Shown here: piece by piece, positions 1 through 33,300 of the stretch
How the letters are laid out: each line of letters starts with the position of its first letter
Position numbering within the stretch: the stretch's first letter is position 1
Source: Centroberyx gerrardi
Taxonomy: Eukaryota > Chordata > Actinopteri > Beryciformes > Berycidae
Length of the DNA: 64,000 bases
Direction of reading: 5' to 3'
Assembly: GCF_048128805.1 (NCBI RefSeq)
Contig: NC_136003.1
Span: forward strand, 20,542,840-20,606,839
Made by a program: the position numbers and the translations under genes
Notes under the pieces: model-generated
The model's input: only the letters and a program-made list of their open reading frames with translations
Told to the model about the DNA's origin: nothing
Databases searched by the model: none

Positions 1-21638
<21,638 letters not shown>

Positions 21639-22865
21639 TTTGCTGGACTTTCAACTATAAAAATGTCTCTGATGACTTTGCGGTTTAGGTGGCTTGTGAG
21701 CGTAGCATACAGCAGCTAGCAGCAGTTCTATTAACTAGCTAGCTAACATTAGCGCTACGACTGGTTATGTCTAGCGAACGGAATGTGTGTGGGTGTGAAA
21801 ACAACTTGGGAAAACGACAAGAGTTTATAAAACATATACAACGCGGCTTTGGTTAACCGGGGTTAATGACATATTATCGTGAAAATGAATGTAAGTGCAG
21901 TACAACGAAATTAACTTAGCAAAACCGGAGCAATAACACTGGCATCAGTGGTGTAGTTGTTGGTCCCCGCCCCGGCCGGTACGGTAAGCGAGAAGGTTCA
22001 CATTCATGGCGCCTCAGAAACTGTAGACGTACAGATACAAATTAACACAGCCAACAGAGGACAAAAGCTCTTGTCGTTCTACACTTCTGTAATAACTTAA
22101 TAATAGTTGAATTATCTGTTAAAACCTAAGACCATACCACATGTGTACGTGTATTATTTAACCAATCAGGACTGATGACCAGAACTATGGTTTGCAAACA
22201 CTTGCCTTTAGTAAATAGTAATGGGCACTGTAAATCAGTGCATTCAATAGTGTAGACTGCGATACAGCCTGTTTCTCTACTGTGAATACTATGACTATGA
22301 CAGCATTCCACAAGTTTTATCTCAGTTAAGCTCCAAATAATCTCTCAAACAGATTGGATCATCATTTGTTTTATTTTTGGATAGGCATTGGTAAGCCAAC
22401 TAACAATGCAGGGATCCATTGCTACACAGCAACACTTTGCAGGTTGTTTTACGCATGATATCATTTTCAGGCGACCAAAGGCGCAGATAAATTATTCAGT
22501 ATGCATGTTGACTTTTATCCATAGTTGGTAGGCAACCTACAACCTATTAAACACACTGTTATGGATTTTTTAAAAGTACCAATAGTGAACATGCCCTTGT
22601 TCAACCATACAATTTAAGTTAAAAGAAAGATGTGACTTTTGTTTTTCTTGTTTTTGAGAGGGGAAGGGGTTGGAATGACTTCTGTCTGTGTCCATGTTCC
22701 TGTTGACTCTGGAATATCTTCATAATATAATAGACATTAGAATAGGTTTAGTCTCTTAAGCAATTAGCAGCAATGACATAGGTCAATTAGTGTCTGTCAA
22801 CATTTTCATAAGACTTGGCTTGAGTTTAAGACTGTGAAGGTTTTTACAAGCGGGTGAGTGTGCAG
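21639..22865. other. Region between tbcd start and fn3krp end
   Basis: The first 400 bp should hold the tbcd promoter. It is moderately GC-containing, with no TATA seen. A minus-strand AATAAA at 22370-22375 may end fn3krp. The rest shows no gene. Confidence 0.55.
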
Positions 22866-24718
22866 TCATTTCACTAGGTCCTTCATAATCCTGAGTGAAG
22901 AGCCTCTGTAGCCACCGCCAAAGTGGTTCCAGTGATTCAGATAGTGGAAGAGTTGGTAAAGCTGGTTTCTCTTTGCGAAGCCCGGTGCCTTGGGAATCTT
23001 GTCATGGTAAGCAGAGTAAAAAGAGCTGCTGAAGCCGCCAAACATGCCTGCAATGCCCAGCTCAAACTCTGAGTGGCCATAGAAGGAAGCGGGGTCGAAG
23101 ATGACTGGGCCTTCTGTGCACTCCGCCACGTTGCCTCCCCATAAGTCTCCATGGACCAGAGCAGGGACAACCTCCACATCTGCAAACAACTGAGGGATCT
23201 TCAGCTGTAAACAGCAATGATGGAGAAGATAATGTAAGTGGCACTGTCAAGCTATTGATCCATTAATAAAGAGATGCATGTGTTGTTTATACTGAGGGCT
23301 GAGGGAGGATGTACCTGTAGCTGGGCCCATAGTTCCCTGGCCTCCCTGTCTCCATGAGACTTCTCCACCATGTTAAGCTGGTGCTGCAGTCTCTGCTGGG
23401 AGTAAAATGTCACCCAGTCATCCTGCCACTCATTTTCCTGGGGAGGTAAGGGAAAACAATTACAGGATACAGTAATATTACTAGACTACAGGTATATTTT
23501 AGAGGCCACAAGACAGACCAGTTTGGTCTTGTATACAGGGTTCTCTGTGATACCATGTTTTACCTGTGGTAGGTATCCACAGCATGTAGTTACACTGAAG
23601 CCAAATTTGTCAACAACAGGCACCTCAGACTGCCCAGCTCCTTTTCCTGTGTACATTCACAGAGGTTATACATCTCAATTAGTCTCACCGGGTTAACATA
23701 TAAAGTTCCTTGCTGTTCAGTGAAGTGAGTCAATGTGGAAATGACAGGAAAAGGAAAGATTCCTATTGTGTGTTTCCATAGGTCTGCCAGTACTTAAGTG
23801 AGGTTATTATTCAGGTGAATTACCCACTGTCTGCTGCTCCTTATTTTGTTTATCCAGCTGTCTCTTGTTGTGAAGATGCAGATCTGCCAATTGCTCTCCA
23901 AGGTGCTTTGAGTACCTATACATGAGAAAGGGTTTGAGGATAGGGAAAGAATTTCAGAGAAAAAAAAGAATAAATGTATTCAAATTTACTCTACTTGTCA
24001 CTCCCCTATCATTGATAGATTGACGATACCATATATGCGAGATGGCTCTTACTTGCTAAGACCTCTCATGTCCAGATGTTCCATCACAAATACAGCTCCT
24101 CCTGTGTCAAGCTCAATCACCTTCACAGGCTTGGGGACTTTTACAGTTTCTGTCTTTAAGATGGCATCCAAGCTGGCCAGTTCCCCATCAAACATCCGTT
24201 TGGCCTGAATAAAACAAAGCAAGTGGGCTGATTAGCACTACAGTAGCATAGGCGTACACGGTGATTTGCATTTTGTGGAGGTAAAATGTTGTGTAGTATT
24301 TGATTTTTCTTTATTTCACAATGTGAGGACAAAGTCCACTGGCAGACAAGCTAAAACGTGGCTTTTGGAGGGTGACTTCTCCCTGTAGTAGTACCATCAA
24401 ATAATTCGTTTCATCTCTCATTCAGTGATGTGATTTCCCATTAAGACTGAATATTTCAATAAGTCCTTGTAGAGAGTGAATGGGACGATAATTAAGTTAG
24501 CATAGATGGTGGATGGAAGTTAACATGAAGGCTAAACGGCAGTACATTAACAGAGAAAACATGATGAAATAAAGAACCTGACTCTTGTGATTTATCTTCA
24601 CGAACACTCTCCCGGTGTCAGTATCATAACTCTGGCCCTCGCTGATGCATCCACCCCCGGAGTGACCAGTTGACTTTAGCATGGAGGTCCCCAACTCCTT
24701 CTTTAACTTCGCTTCCAT
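22866..24718 (-). CDS. fn3krp: Ketosamine-3-kinase (fructosamine-3-kinase-related protein)
   Basis: This enzyme phosphorylates ketosamines (psicosamines and ribulosamines) on glycated proteins, starting deglycation in the cytosol. Six exons: 24578-24718, 24053-24204, 23824-23915, 23564-23646, 23315-23437, 22866-23204. They join in frame to 309 aa, the same length as human FN3KRP. The N-terminal nucleotide loop reads [11 protein letters not shown], with Cys24, the P-loop cysteine known in this family as a redox switch. The catalytic loop HGDLWGGN and the metal-binding [15 protein letters not shown] follow in the last exon. The C-terminus [14 protein letters not shown] is nearer FN3KRP than FN3K, hence the symbol. 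The gene is head-to-head with arl16, with 353 bp between the two ATGs, suggesting a shared promoter. A possible polyadenylation signal lies about 490 bp past the stop. Confidence 0.92.
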
Positions 24719-25071
24719 GGTTGATTTCCAAATCCAAATCCAGAGGAACTGACAGGTATTTTCTGCTGTACTGTGACACCACTCCCACCTCGGTGCTAAT
24801 GCAGTGCGAAGTTTTGGGGCTGTCTGTGACAGCTCCCGTTATGTGAACGAGGACTCTCGAGGAAGAAGTTGGTATTGTTTTGCTTCCGTTTCATTTGACG
24901 AATGCAGCAGTGACCAATTAGAAACAAGATTTGAATGATTGATTTATATTTCGCCCTATCACAACGTCTTAACGCTGTCACGTGAGCGTCGCCATGGTAC
25001 CAAACGAGGCTACTAGCTCGTTGGCTAATGTCTGCGTACCTCAAAATAAGAGTTTATAATAGCATTTCTGA
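24719..25071. promoter_or_regulatory. Bidirectional promoter region between fn3krp and arl16
   Basis: These 353 bp separate the divergent start codons. I see a CCAAT box at 24914-24918 and the palindrome TCACGTGA at 24978-24985, an E-box whose flanks nearly match the TFEB/TFE3 CLEAR consensus. No TATA box is obvious. Function is inferred from position only. Confidence 0.6.
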
Positions 25072-26239
25072 ATGAGCAGCAATGAAATGTGTTTGCTGCT
25101 CGGGGCTACCGGTGTTGGAAAAACGATGTTGTTAAAACGCCTACAAAATATCCTTTGTGCGGTCTGCTGACTGTTGAAAACTACAAACATAGTGGTGCAG
25201 CTGGAAAAGTGGATGTTGTCTAGGCTAGCTGCTTGTTAACGTTGGCGTCATTTAGCTAACTGTTACGCTAGTAGTGGTTAGTAGATAACGTTAACTAGTA
25301 GATAACGTTAACTCTGGCTGCTGTGTGACCATTTTCCTTAACAGGGTGTTTTAACAGCTCACTTCACATGGATCGTCTGAACTGGGAGAACCTCCTGCTA
25401 CTCTGCCTACAGTGAGTAATAATGACAGGTGGTTGACTGCTGTTTTGTCTTTCACACCAGTAAACGAAGCGTGCGAGGCTGAGTTTTGGTGTGACAGTGC
25501 ATCTCTCTCACCTTCTAATATCTCTACTCTGCCACAGGTGGGAACCAACCTGACAGACCTGACAGTGAAGAGGAAGAAAGTGACAGTGAGAGAGCTGGGA
25601 GGCTGCATGGGCCCCATTTGGCCAAGTTACTTCACTGACTGCTCCTCTGTCATTGTATGTTCTTCATATTCATATATTTCTGGGACACTGGGAGACTGAC
25701 AGTCAAATATGTTAGGAAGCCTGTTGGAGGGACTGATTTTATTCCATCGTCACTTCTGGAATGGTAGATTGATGGAATGGTTATTGCTTTGTGTTTTTCC
25801 GTAGTTCGTGGTGGACTCAGCCAACATCACGCAGATATCCTCCTCCTGTATCCAGCTGCTGTCGGTCCTCTCCGCTGAGCCTCTGCGCACTGCCTCAGTA
25901 CTTGTTCTCTTCAACAAGAGGTGAAGCATGCACATTGTTCCTCACCTATTACTTACTATAAATACAAAATGTCAGAGTAAAGAGGTTTAACACAAGGCAT
26001 ATTCAATGTCAATTTCTGTCTCTTGGAGAAAGCTGTGAACCACCACCATTTGCTATTTTCCACCCCTTTCCAGGGATGTCCCTTGTACTATGAGTCTGGT
26101 AGAGATGAAGTCGCTGTTCAGAATGGATGACATCATTGTATCTGCTACTCAGCCAATCACAACACTGGAACTCAGCGCACGCTCTGGACAGGGACTTAAG
26201 GAGGTGCTGAGCTGGCTGGACTCAGTCACAACCAAGTGA
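25072..26239 (+). CDS. arl16: ADP-ribosylation factor-like 16 (ARL16) GTPase
   Basis: ARL16 is an atypical ARF-like GTPase linked to cilia and, in human cells, to RIG-I binding. Five exons: 25072-25147, 25356-25411, 25538-25654, 25805-25920, 26074-26239, joined in frame to 176 aa. The P-loop GATGVGKT sits directly after MCLLL. The switch II region reads RELGGCMGPIW, the ARL16 form of the usual WDxGGQ. The guanine-specificity motif is NKRD. The first intron starts ATATCCTTT and ends AC, with a TTCCTTAAC branch site: a minor-spliceosome AT-AC intron. Joining at these sites restores the conserved run HGSSELGEPPATLPTVGTN; no GT-AG choice does. An alternative start is the inner Met at MCLLL, where the short human form begins. 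Confidence 0.93.
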
Positions 26240-26676
26240 CCCACCATCCTTTTGTTCTTCATAAAGTGACACTATCACAGGACTTGATGATGTCATCAAG
26301 CCTGTTGGCAAGAGATGTCGTCATCCTCGGCACACAAAGACTGTTTTCACACCATTAACAGATAGGAGATTTTTATGTCTTTAAGGTGGGTCAGCTCCTT
26401 AATTCAAATCTCATGCTGTTGACAGTGAAAGTGCAGTAATGACAGATGACTTGACAAGAAATACAGTAATGTTTGTTACCATATGAATGTGGTAACTGTT
26501 CATAAGGGTGAATGGAGAAGTAGATGTATTTTACTAATCAAAGGAGGATGAAATGATTGTATGGATGGCCTTTTTATCATTTGTTTAATAGACACTTACC
26601 ACCAGTAACTTTTGATTTATTCTTGTCACTTCTGTTTTTACTTTTATTAATCATTTGTCTCAATGAAACCTACAGG

Positions 26677-26880
26677 GTTCATTCATTCATTTTCTGCACC
26701 TGTTTAATCCTTTTCAGAGTCACAGGGGGCAGAAGGCAGGGAAACACCCCTGGACAGGTCACCAGTCCATCACAGGACTAGCACAGACAGACAGTCACAC
26801 TCACATTCATACCTATGGGCAGTGTAGAGTCTCCAGTTCACAGGACTTGCATGTTTTTTTGGAATGTGGGAGGAAACCTA
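26677..26880. repeat. Dispersed fish repeat copy, class not assigned
   Basis: Contains the string series CATTCATTTTCTGCACCTGTT, GGACAGGTCACCAGTCCATC, CACTCACATTCATACCTATG and TGGAATGTGGGAGGAAACC, which I recognise as a common interspersed repeat of fish genomes. The class is uncertain. It lies between the tails of arl16 and epn3. Confidence 0.65.
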
Positions 26881-26889
26881 CTGCTATAC

Positions 26890-27480
26890 TTGTAGCATTT
26901 CAGTAAGCACTTGTCTCTATTTGGAATGAGAATTTTGCTTTTTACTAATGATTTAATTCAATATATTAGTTTGAACTCTCCAAATGGATTTGGATAGTTC
27001 AATTTAAAATATTACAAGTCAAAAAGATGTAATTTTCATTTCAAATAGAGACTAGTACTTCTCGAAATATTACTAAGTTATATTTAGCAGTGAGAGCTAG
27101 AAGTAACTTGTAATTCACCACTGTTTCTAGTCACTTTTTATGACCGACTGGAATAGTTACTAGTTAAAATTCAAATAGAAACCAGTAGTTTGTGTTGATC
27201 TCAAATGCAGTGTCAAAGGCTAAAATGAAAATGTTTAATTTGCATAAAAGTGACGAGAATAAATTGAAATGCATGCTAGTAACTATTTAATGAGTTACTA
27301 GTGTCTAAGTACTTACTAGTACATTTATAAAATTGAATAGCAAAAGAAATAATAATTGGTAACCATTGGATAATTGCTAGTAGCCCATCTTACTAGAAAG
27401 CTACAAAAATGTTCAGTATTAAAATAGAAATCTCATTCATCAATAGTAACTAGAAAACATGTAGGCCTACTTATGCCCCG
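26890..27480. repeat. TTACTAGT-rich fold-back repeat
   Basis: The words TTACTAGT, AGTAACT and ACTAGT recur many times. A left segment at about 26899-26935 is the near-complement of a segment at 27034-27062 (both around CTCTATTTG), so the DNA can fold back. It probably represents a decayed MITE or nested MITEs; the class is unknown. Confidence 0.5.
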
Positions 27481-28637
27481 TTTTTTACTTCTTGTACAGC
27501 ATGAGGAATAAATGTTCAAACAACCTGTATTGCATTATGATATAATGGTGCAGGGTGCAATATAGAAGTAATGAGTTATGGCCAGCAGGGGGCATAAGGT
27601 GCATAATGAATACATTCTGTGTTTTTTTGGTCATATGGAAACTATGAATGTCTCATGGTTAATGGATGTAAGACATAGTGATATCAAGGGAATTGAGAAA
27701 ATAGAAAACAATAAAATCAACTGAGCGAGTACAAAGTGTTCTAATTTTACCCTTATATTTGATGAGGCTCGGTGGTTCACAAGCAATGAACAACAAAAAT
27801 CATGATTCATACGTTTTCAAATGTCGCCTTGCTCATAGTGAATTCTGAAGCAATCATGGTCCTTTTAAAATCCTTATGTCATTCAGTTAACCCCAGCAAT
27901 TCATTCCACTATAATAAAATTAATATATACCCCTTTTTCTCGTCAGTTCTGGTCCAACAGTGGCTCAGTTCCAGTGAACCTTATTGATGCAGTAACCTGT
28001 GTTTCCTTAACTGGATAGGTTGGCTGGTAGCTCCTTCCTCTGTCTGTCCCGGAGCCACAGTATGTGTCAGGACCAGTGCAAGCAGTAGTGGGCAGTCTAC
28101 CCCAGAGCATTGTGGGCTATCAGAGAGACAGGCAGCAGGCATATCTGATGGACAGTCAGCGCTAGATCAAGAGCAATAGTGCTAAGCCAGTCATACAAAC
28201 AACTGAGTGAGCATGTGACTTGGAAGTTGAGAAGCCGTAACATATACTTGCCCGGGAATTATGGCTAAGTGCAGCAGCATCAAAATATCATCCAACTGTG
28301 CTTTTGTGTAGGTTTGTATCTGAAGTCAATTAGCATATAGGTTATGGCCTTAAAGAAGTTTTACATGACACTAATTTTGTCTGATACAAAAGCATTATCT
28401 CTTTTTTTATCCCCTGTTTCTGCCTTCATCACAGAGGAGGAAGCAGACAGGTTGTTACAGTGAAGATCAGAGCAGAACCAGCTTGCATCAATCTAAGGGT
28501 TACAGTATTATAACCACGATATAAAAAAACAACTAAGAATAGGGTTTTCATTTGACTTCCAGGGGGGCTCCAGTTCAGTCTGAGGTTAGAGTGACATTTC
28601 AAGAGCATAACCTAATGGCATCCGTCTTTTTCTAAGA

Positions 28638-28643
28638 TTTATT
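28638..28643 (-). terminator. epn3: Polyadenylation signal of epn3 (AATAAA)
   Basis: AATAAA on the minus strand, 28 nt after the epn3 stop codon. It implies a very short 3' UTR unless a more distal site is used. Confidence 0.5.
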
Positions 28644-28670
28644 TTTTTTTTCCTCCAGTTCAATTGGTCC

Positions 28671-30341
28671 TCATAAGAAAGGGTTCTGACTGTGCTGTTC
28701 AGCCTGTGATCCCAGAGTGCTGGCTGAGGAGAGGGGCAGCAGGGGCTGCGGGAGGTTCCCCAGCATGTCCACACTGGCCTGGGTGGGCTGAGTCAGGGAG
28801 GAGGGGAGGCTGGCGGGCTGGTGGCTCATAGGCAGGGGCAAGGAGGCACTGTATGGAAGAGAGGTGGCAGGGGGAACTGGAGAGCTGGAGCTGGAGGACA
28901 TCTGATTCAGAGTTAGTCTGGGCTGATCGGTTTGGAATGGATTGGTGGGTGAAGGAGCGCTCAGACCTAGGCAGAGAGAGAGAGAGAAAAAGACGTGAGA
29001 GATCACAAGGTCTGCTTCAAACAATTAAACACTTGTTTGGGATTTATCATATCTCAGACATTTGAGAAAGTTACTGAGAAAGTGACTTTAAGATGTTGCG
29101 GATCACTTCTAAAACACGAACATTGCCGAATATTACATCTTTGGCCACTTAAACCCTCATGAGCCTGGGCAAGGGCCTTCTGGTCATTCCTAAATCTAGC
29201 GTTATGGCCTTCCTTGTCAGCGCTCAGGATGGCAGTATGAGTTTTGCCTTTTAAATCACTTCTTAAGACCTATTTCTACAGATATCCTTTTATGCAATCA
29301 TGTTTCTCTTTCTACTATTGTTTCTTTGTTTTTGCTGCCAGCCTCTCCTTTTCTTGTGTAGCCTTGTTTCTATGTTTGGCGTCAATGTGAGGCACTTTGT
29401 AAACTTTGACAAGTGTTATACAAATAAAATCCAATGCATAAATACCTGATAGAAAGGGGTTCTTGTTCTTCGCTGGGGGGTTTGCCGGGATCAAGCTGTC
29501 CAGGTTAACCAAGGAGGCTCCTGTGGGGCCCAGGAAGGCCTCAGGGGTCTGACATGTACGAGGGCTGGGGTCGGCCAGGCTTTCCCCCAGACGGGACAGG
29601 TCAAAGAGCTCCGGACTGCCCTCACCTCGCCCATTCACATTCACCTGACCTCCATCCATGGCCTCATCAAACAGATCCCCATCTACCAGGGGGAAGGAGA
29701 GAGAAAACAAGGTCAAGGGATCTGGGAAACATGGAACCGCACTGAGAAGAGTAAAAGAAAGTATGTTTCACCTGAGGGGCTCCCGGCTCGCGGAGAAGGT
29801 GCCTTGACAGCGCCCAAAGGTGCTGTTCTTTCTGCTGGGGCAGAGAATGGATCTACCCCTGGGGGAGCTGTAACAGCATACCAAGATACAATCCAGTTTC
29901 ATTATTGTGAAACATTTCTAATGTGTTATGTGGCTTCTATTATCTACGCAAACCCCTAATTTGTCTTGTCAGTTGAGCTGTAGGAGTGCATGCATGCAGA
30001 CACCTGTGTGAGCGGGGGAGCCCCATGCTTGACCTGTGGAGCTGAGGTTGGGGACATTGTTCTGCGGGGCGTCCCAGGGGTCAGCCGGGGACTGTCTTCT
30101 CTCCCAAGATGGGGCAGGGCTGCTGGAGGTTGGCGGTGCCATCCAGGGAGACTCTACTCTCGGGATGTTGGAGCCTTCTTCAATAACAGAGGTGAATTAG
30201 ACTGAGAGGCTTCTATTCTACTGCTGTGAGTTTTCCATATCACGCAATGAGTGCCATGTATATTGTGTACATAGATACATGAGTCACTTTGCGCACATTT
30301 ACAGCACACTTTGTGCAGTTTCACAGTACACGTGGGTATGG

Positions 30342-30381
<40 letters not shown>

Positions 30382-33300
30382 GTGTGTGAATGAATAACCA
30401 ACACAGGAAAACTGTATACTGTGCAATCAATTCATACAGTGTACTGACAAACGAGTTGTGTTCACAGACACATCTGTAGAGAGGGCTGTATTTTACAGTC
30501 ATTTATGACTCAGTGCTTTAAGAGTGAAGTCACTGTTTTGTAGACATGGTTAGCTAACTCATGGCTCACCCAGTGAGTCCCAGGGGTCAGTGCCGGCCAG
30601 GCGAGCAGCAGCCTGGGGCTGGACGCCACCCCAGCGGCTGTCACTAGGGGGCAGCTCTGAAGGGACTGCAAAAACATCTACCAGGTCCATGAAGGCACTC
30701 TGACCACAGAAACAAGAGACAATTTCAGTTGATGAACACATACATATATATAGCTTCTGCTCTGTATTATTGTTGGTTTGCTACTCAGTTATGACTGCAT
30801 ATTAGACTATGATTAAATATTAATTTTATAAGAAACAGGTTTGTAATCGTCCCATCATGATAAATGAGGACACACTTGAGGAAAAATCACAGGCACTTCA
30901 AAAGTAAACTGACAGAAAGGGAATGGTGTCAATATTTCATACCCCGCCTTTAGAATCCATGTCTCGTTTGCTCTCCTCGAGAGCTTTCTGGAGCAATGAC
31001 TCGTCTCCCTGGCGACTGCGTTGCTCCTGTCAACAGAAACAGACACATGGACGCCAGTGGGCATGACAGAGCTTTGGGCAAAACTCACATATGGTCATAC
31101 ACATACTATATTTATGACTCAGGGACAGCGCAGTCACAAAAGCCGGATTGCATGGTCACACGCAACATATGACCAAGAGATGAATGTGCGCAAAGGGCAG
31201 GGACCAGAGATTTCTCTGGCCAAAGAGGGGACAGAGCAGTCAAGCACTCGGGTCACTTACTGAGCAGCTCTATTGTGCTATATTGGCAGAGTGAGAGAGA
31301 AAAAAGAGGGAGGGGAGAGGAGAGAGACAGAGTGAGACAGGAAGAGAGAGGTGGAGTAAAATGGTTGCCAGAGATAATAATGAAACGGAGTGATACAGGG
31401 ACAGGCCTTAAAAATAAGTGCAACAAAAAAAGCAGAGGGGTGTTGCAGAGAGTTGGAAAAATTAAAAGGAGGAGACAGTCAGCCAGAGAAGTAATTAAAA
31501 AGAAATGGAGGAAAGCATTGAGGAGGATTGCCTACTAGAATAAAGGACCAAAGAGGTTAGACTGCAGCAGGACCCAAAAAGGAGAGTGATTGCTCTCCCT
31601 TTGCCCTGCCAGTGACCCCCAGGGGGCACTACCTGCTGGTGCTCCTCCTTGCTCAGGCTCAGGGCCATCTGAAGCTGGCTTTCCTCATCCATATCCGGTG
31701 CGACAGGCGGACGGTGGACGACTGGCTGTGAGGGTGTCAATCAGTGAAGGGAATTGCAATTAGTCAACAGTTAACAAACAAAGTAAAAAATCTGCTTCGG
31801 TATTCTCACAATACATTGCATGCAAGCCAGTCTACAGGTTTCCCAATTAGAGTAAAGGGGACAATCCCTTTGCCCTTCCCTGACAGAGAGTTTGGCCAAC
31901 ACACCAGAGGAGGTCAGAGTGTCTGAGGTTTGTATCTCAAACTACTGGTCTAAGAGAGAGATAGAGAGCTACTGGTTAGTGGAACAGAAGGATGCAGCCT
32001 CATCCAATTAGTCTCTAATCGTTGGAGAATGTTACATGCCACTTTGCTGTTCAGGGGTGAGGGAGGCCATAGACCAAATCTGGAGAGGAGAGAAAGTGAG
32101 TAGTACATGCAGTGGTTTTTCTGACGGACACAACGACTGAGGTTGGTTTTAGTGTAGAGTAACAGGAGAGGTACTGTACTATAGGGTAGAGGATGCAAGG
32201 CAAGGGTTATCCCTGGCCCCAGCATCTTTGTACCTTCTGGGCCTCCTCCTTGCTGAGACTCATAGCGATCTGGAGCTGGGTCTGTTCATCAATATCCACC
32301 GGGGGAGGCGGCTAGGGTCAAGTGGGAGGAGTTAGGAGGAGGACTAACCAATAGAAATTGAAGCTTCAAAAGGTAAAAGAATCCTAGACTTAAACGTCTG
32401 ATTAGCTGAAGTGACACATTAGGAAACACACTGATTTGAAGTGATTCAAACGAGAGGAGTATCACAGAGATCAAAGCTATGGTTCTCAATTTCATAGTCA
32501 AAATCACAACTGGTTTGCTTTGATTACAGAACTGGAAAGTGCTATGCATAATATTCCCATAGTACCCAAGCAGAAATCACAGAGGGCAGTGGTTGCCCTT
32601 GCCATGGAGATCAGGGCTGGCAGTGTCTGGGCTGCTAAGGAATGGATCAATGCACACATCCTGTCTGGCTTCTCACTCATTCAGCAGCCAGCTCACTCTT
32701 CAGCATCGCTCTCACCGATTGGTCAAAAGGCCATTATTGACCGCATCACGGACAGAGTTGATGATATCGCTTTCTGTTAAGGGTTCTGGGAAATGGAGGC
32801 CTCTTAGAGGAGAGGGGTGAGAGCGATGCCTCACCTCCATAGGGGATACTGTCTGAGCATGTGAATGTTCACAGTGTTACTACTCTGTATGTTGTCAGCA
32901 GCAGGACTAAGGAGCCTGTTTCTGTCAGGCTCATGTGCCGTAAGGACGAGAGGTTTGTGCTCAGTGCAAGGTCAGAGTGTGTGTGTGTGTGTGTGTGTGT
33001 CTGTGTGTGTGCGTGTGTGTCACAGCAAGAGGTACCTTTTCACTTTCCTCTCGGCTCATAGCCAGGGCCAGCTGCAGCTGCAGCTCCTCTTCTCCGCTGG
33101 TCTGGGGCCGAGCCTGCTCCAGGTCTGGAGCAAGGCGAGGGGAGGAAGAGGAGGCTTAGGGGCAGAGGAAGAGGAATGGGGAGCGGGCGTTCAAGGAGGT
33201 AGAGAGCAGAAGGGTGTTGAGAGAAACATTGACAGATGGAAATAGAGGGGGGAGGAGATGGAAAACAAAGAAAAAAACACTTTAGTCTGGTTTTTAAGAT

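Larger units (their letters stand above)
26240..28637. other. Tail-to-tail intergenic region arl16/epn3
   Basis: Repeat-rich: the dispersed repeat at 26677-26880 and the fold-back repeat at 26890-27480. From 27480 to 28637 I see no ORF or motif I can support. Confidence 0.6.
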
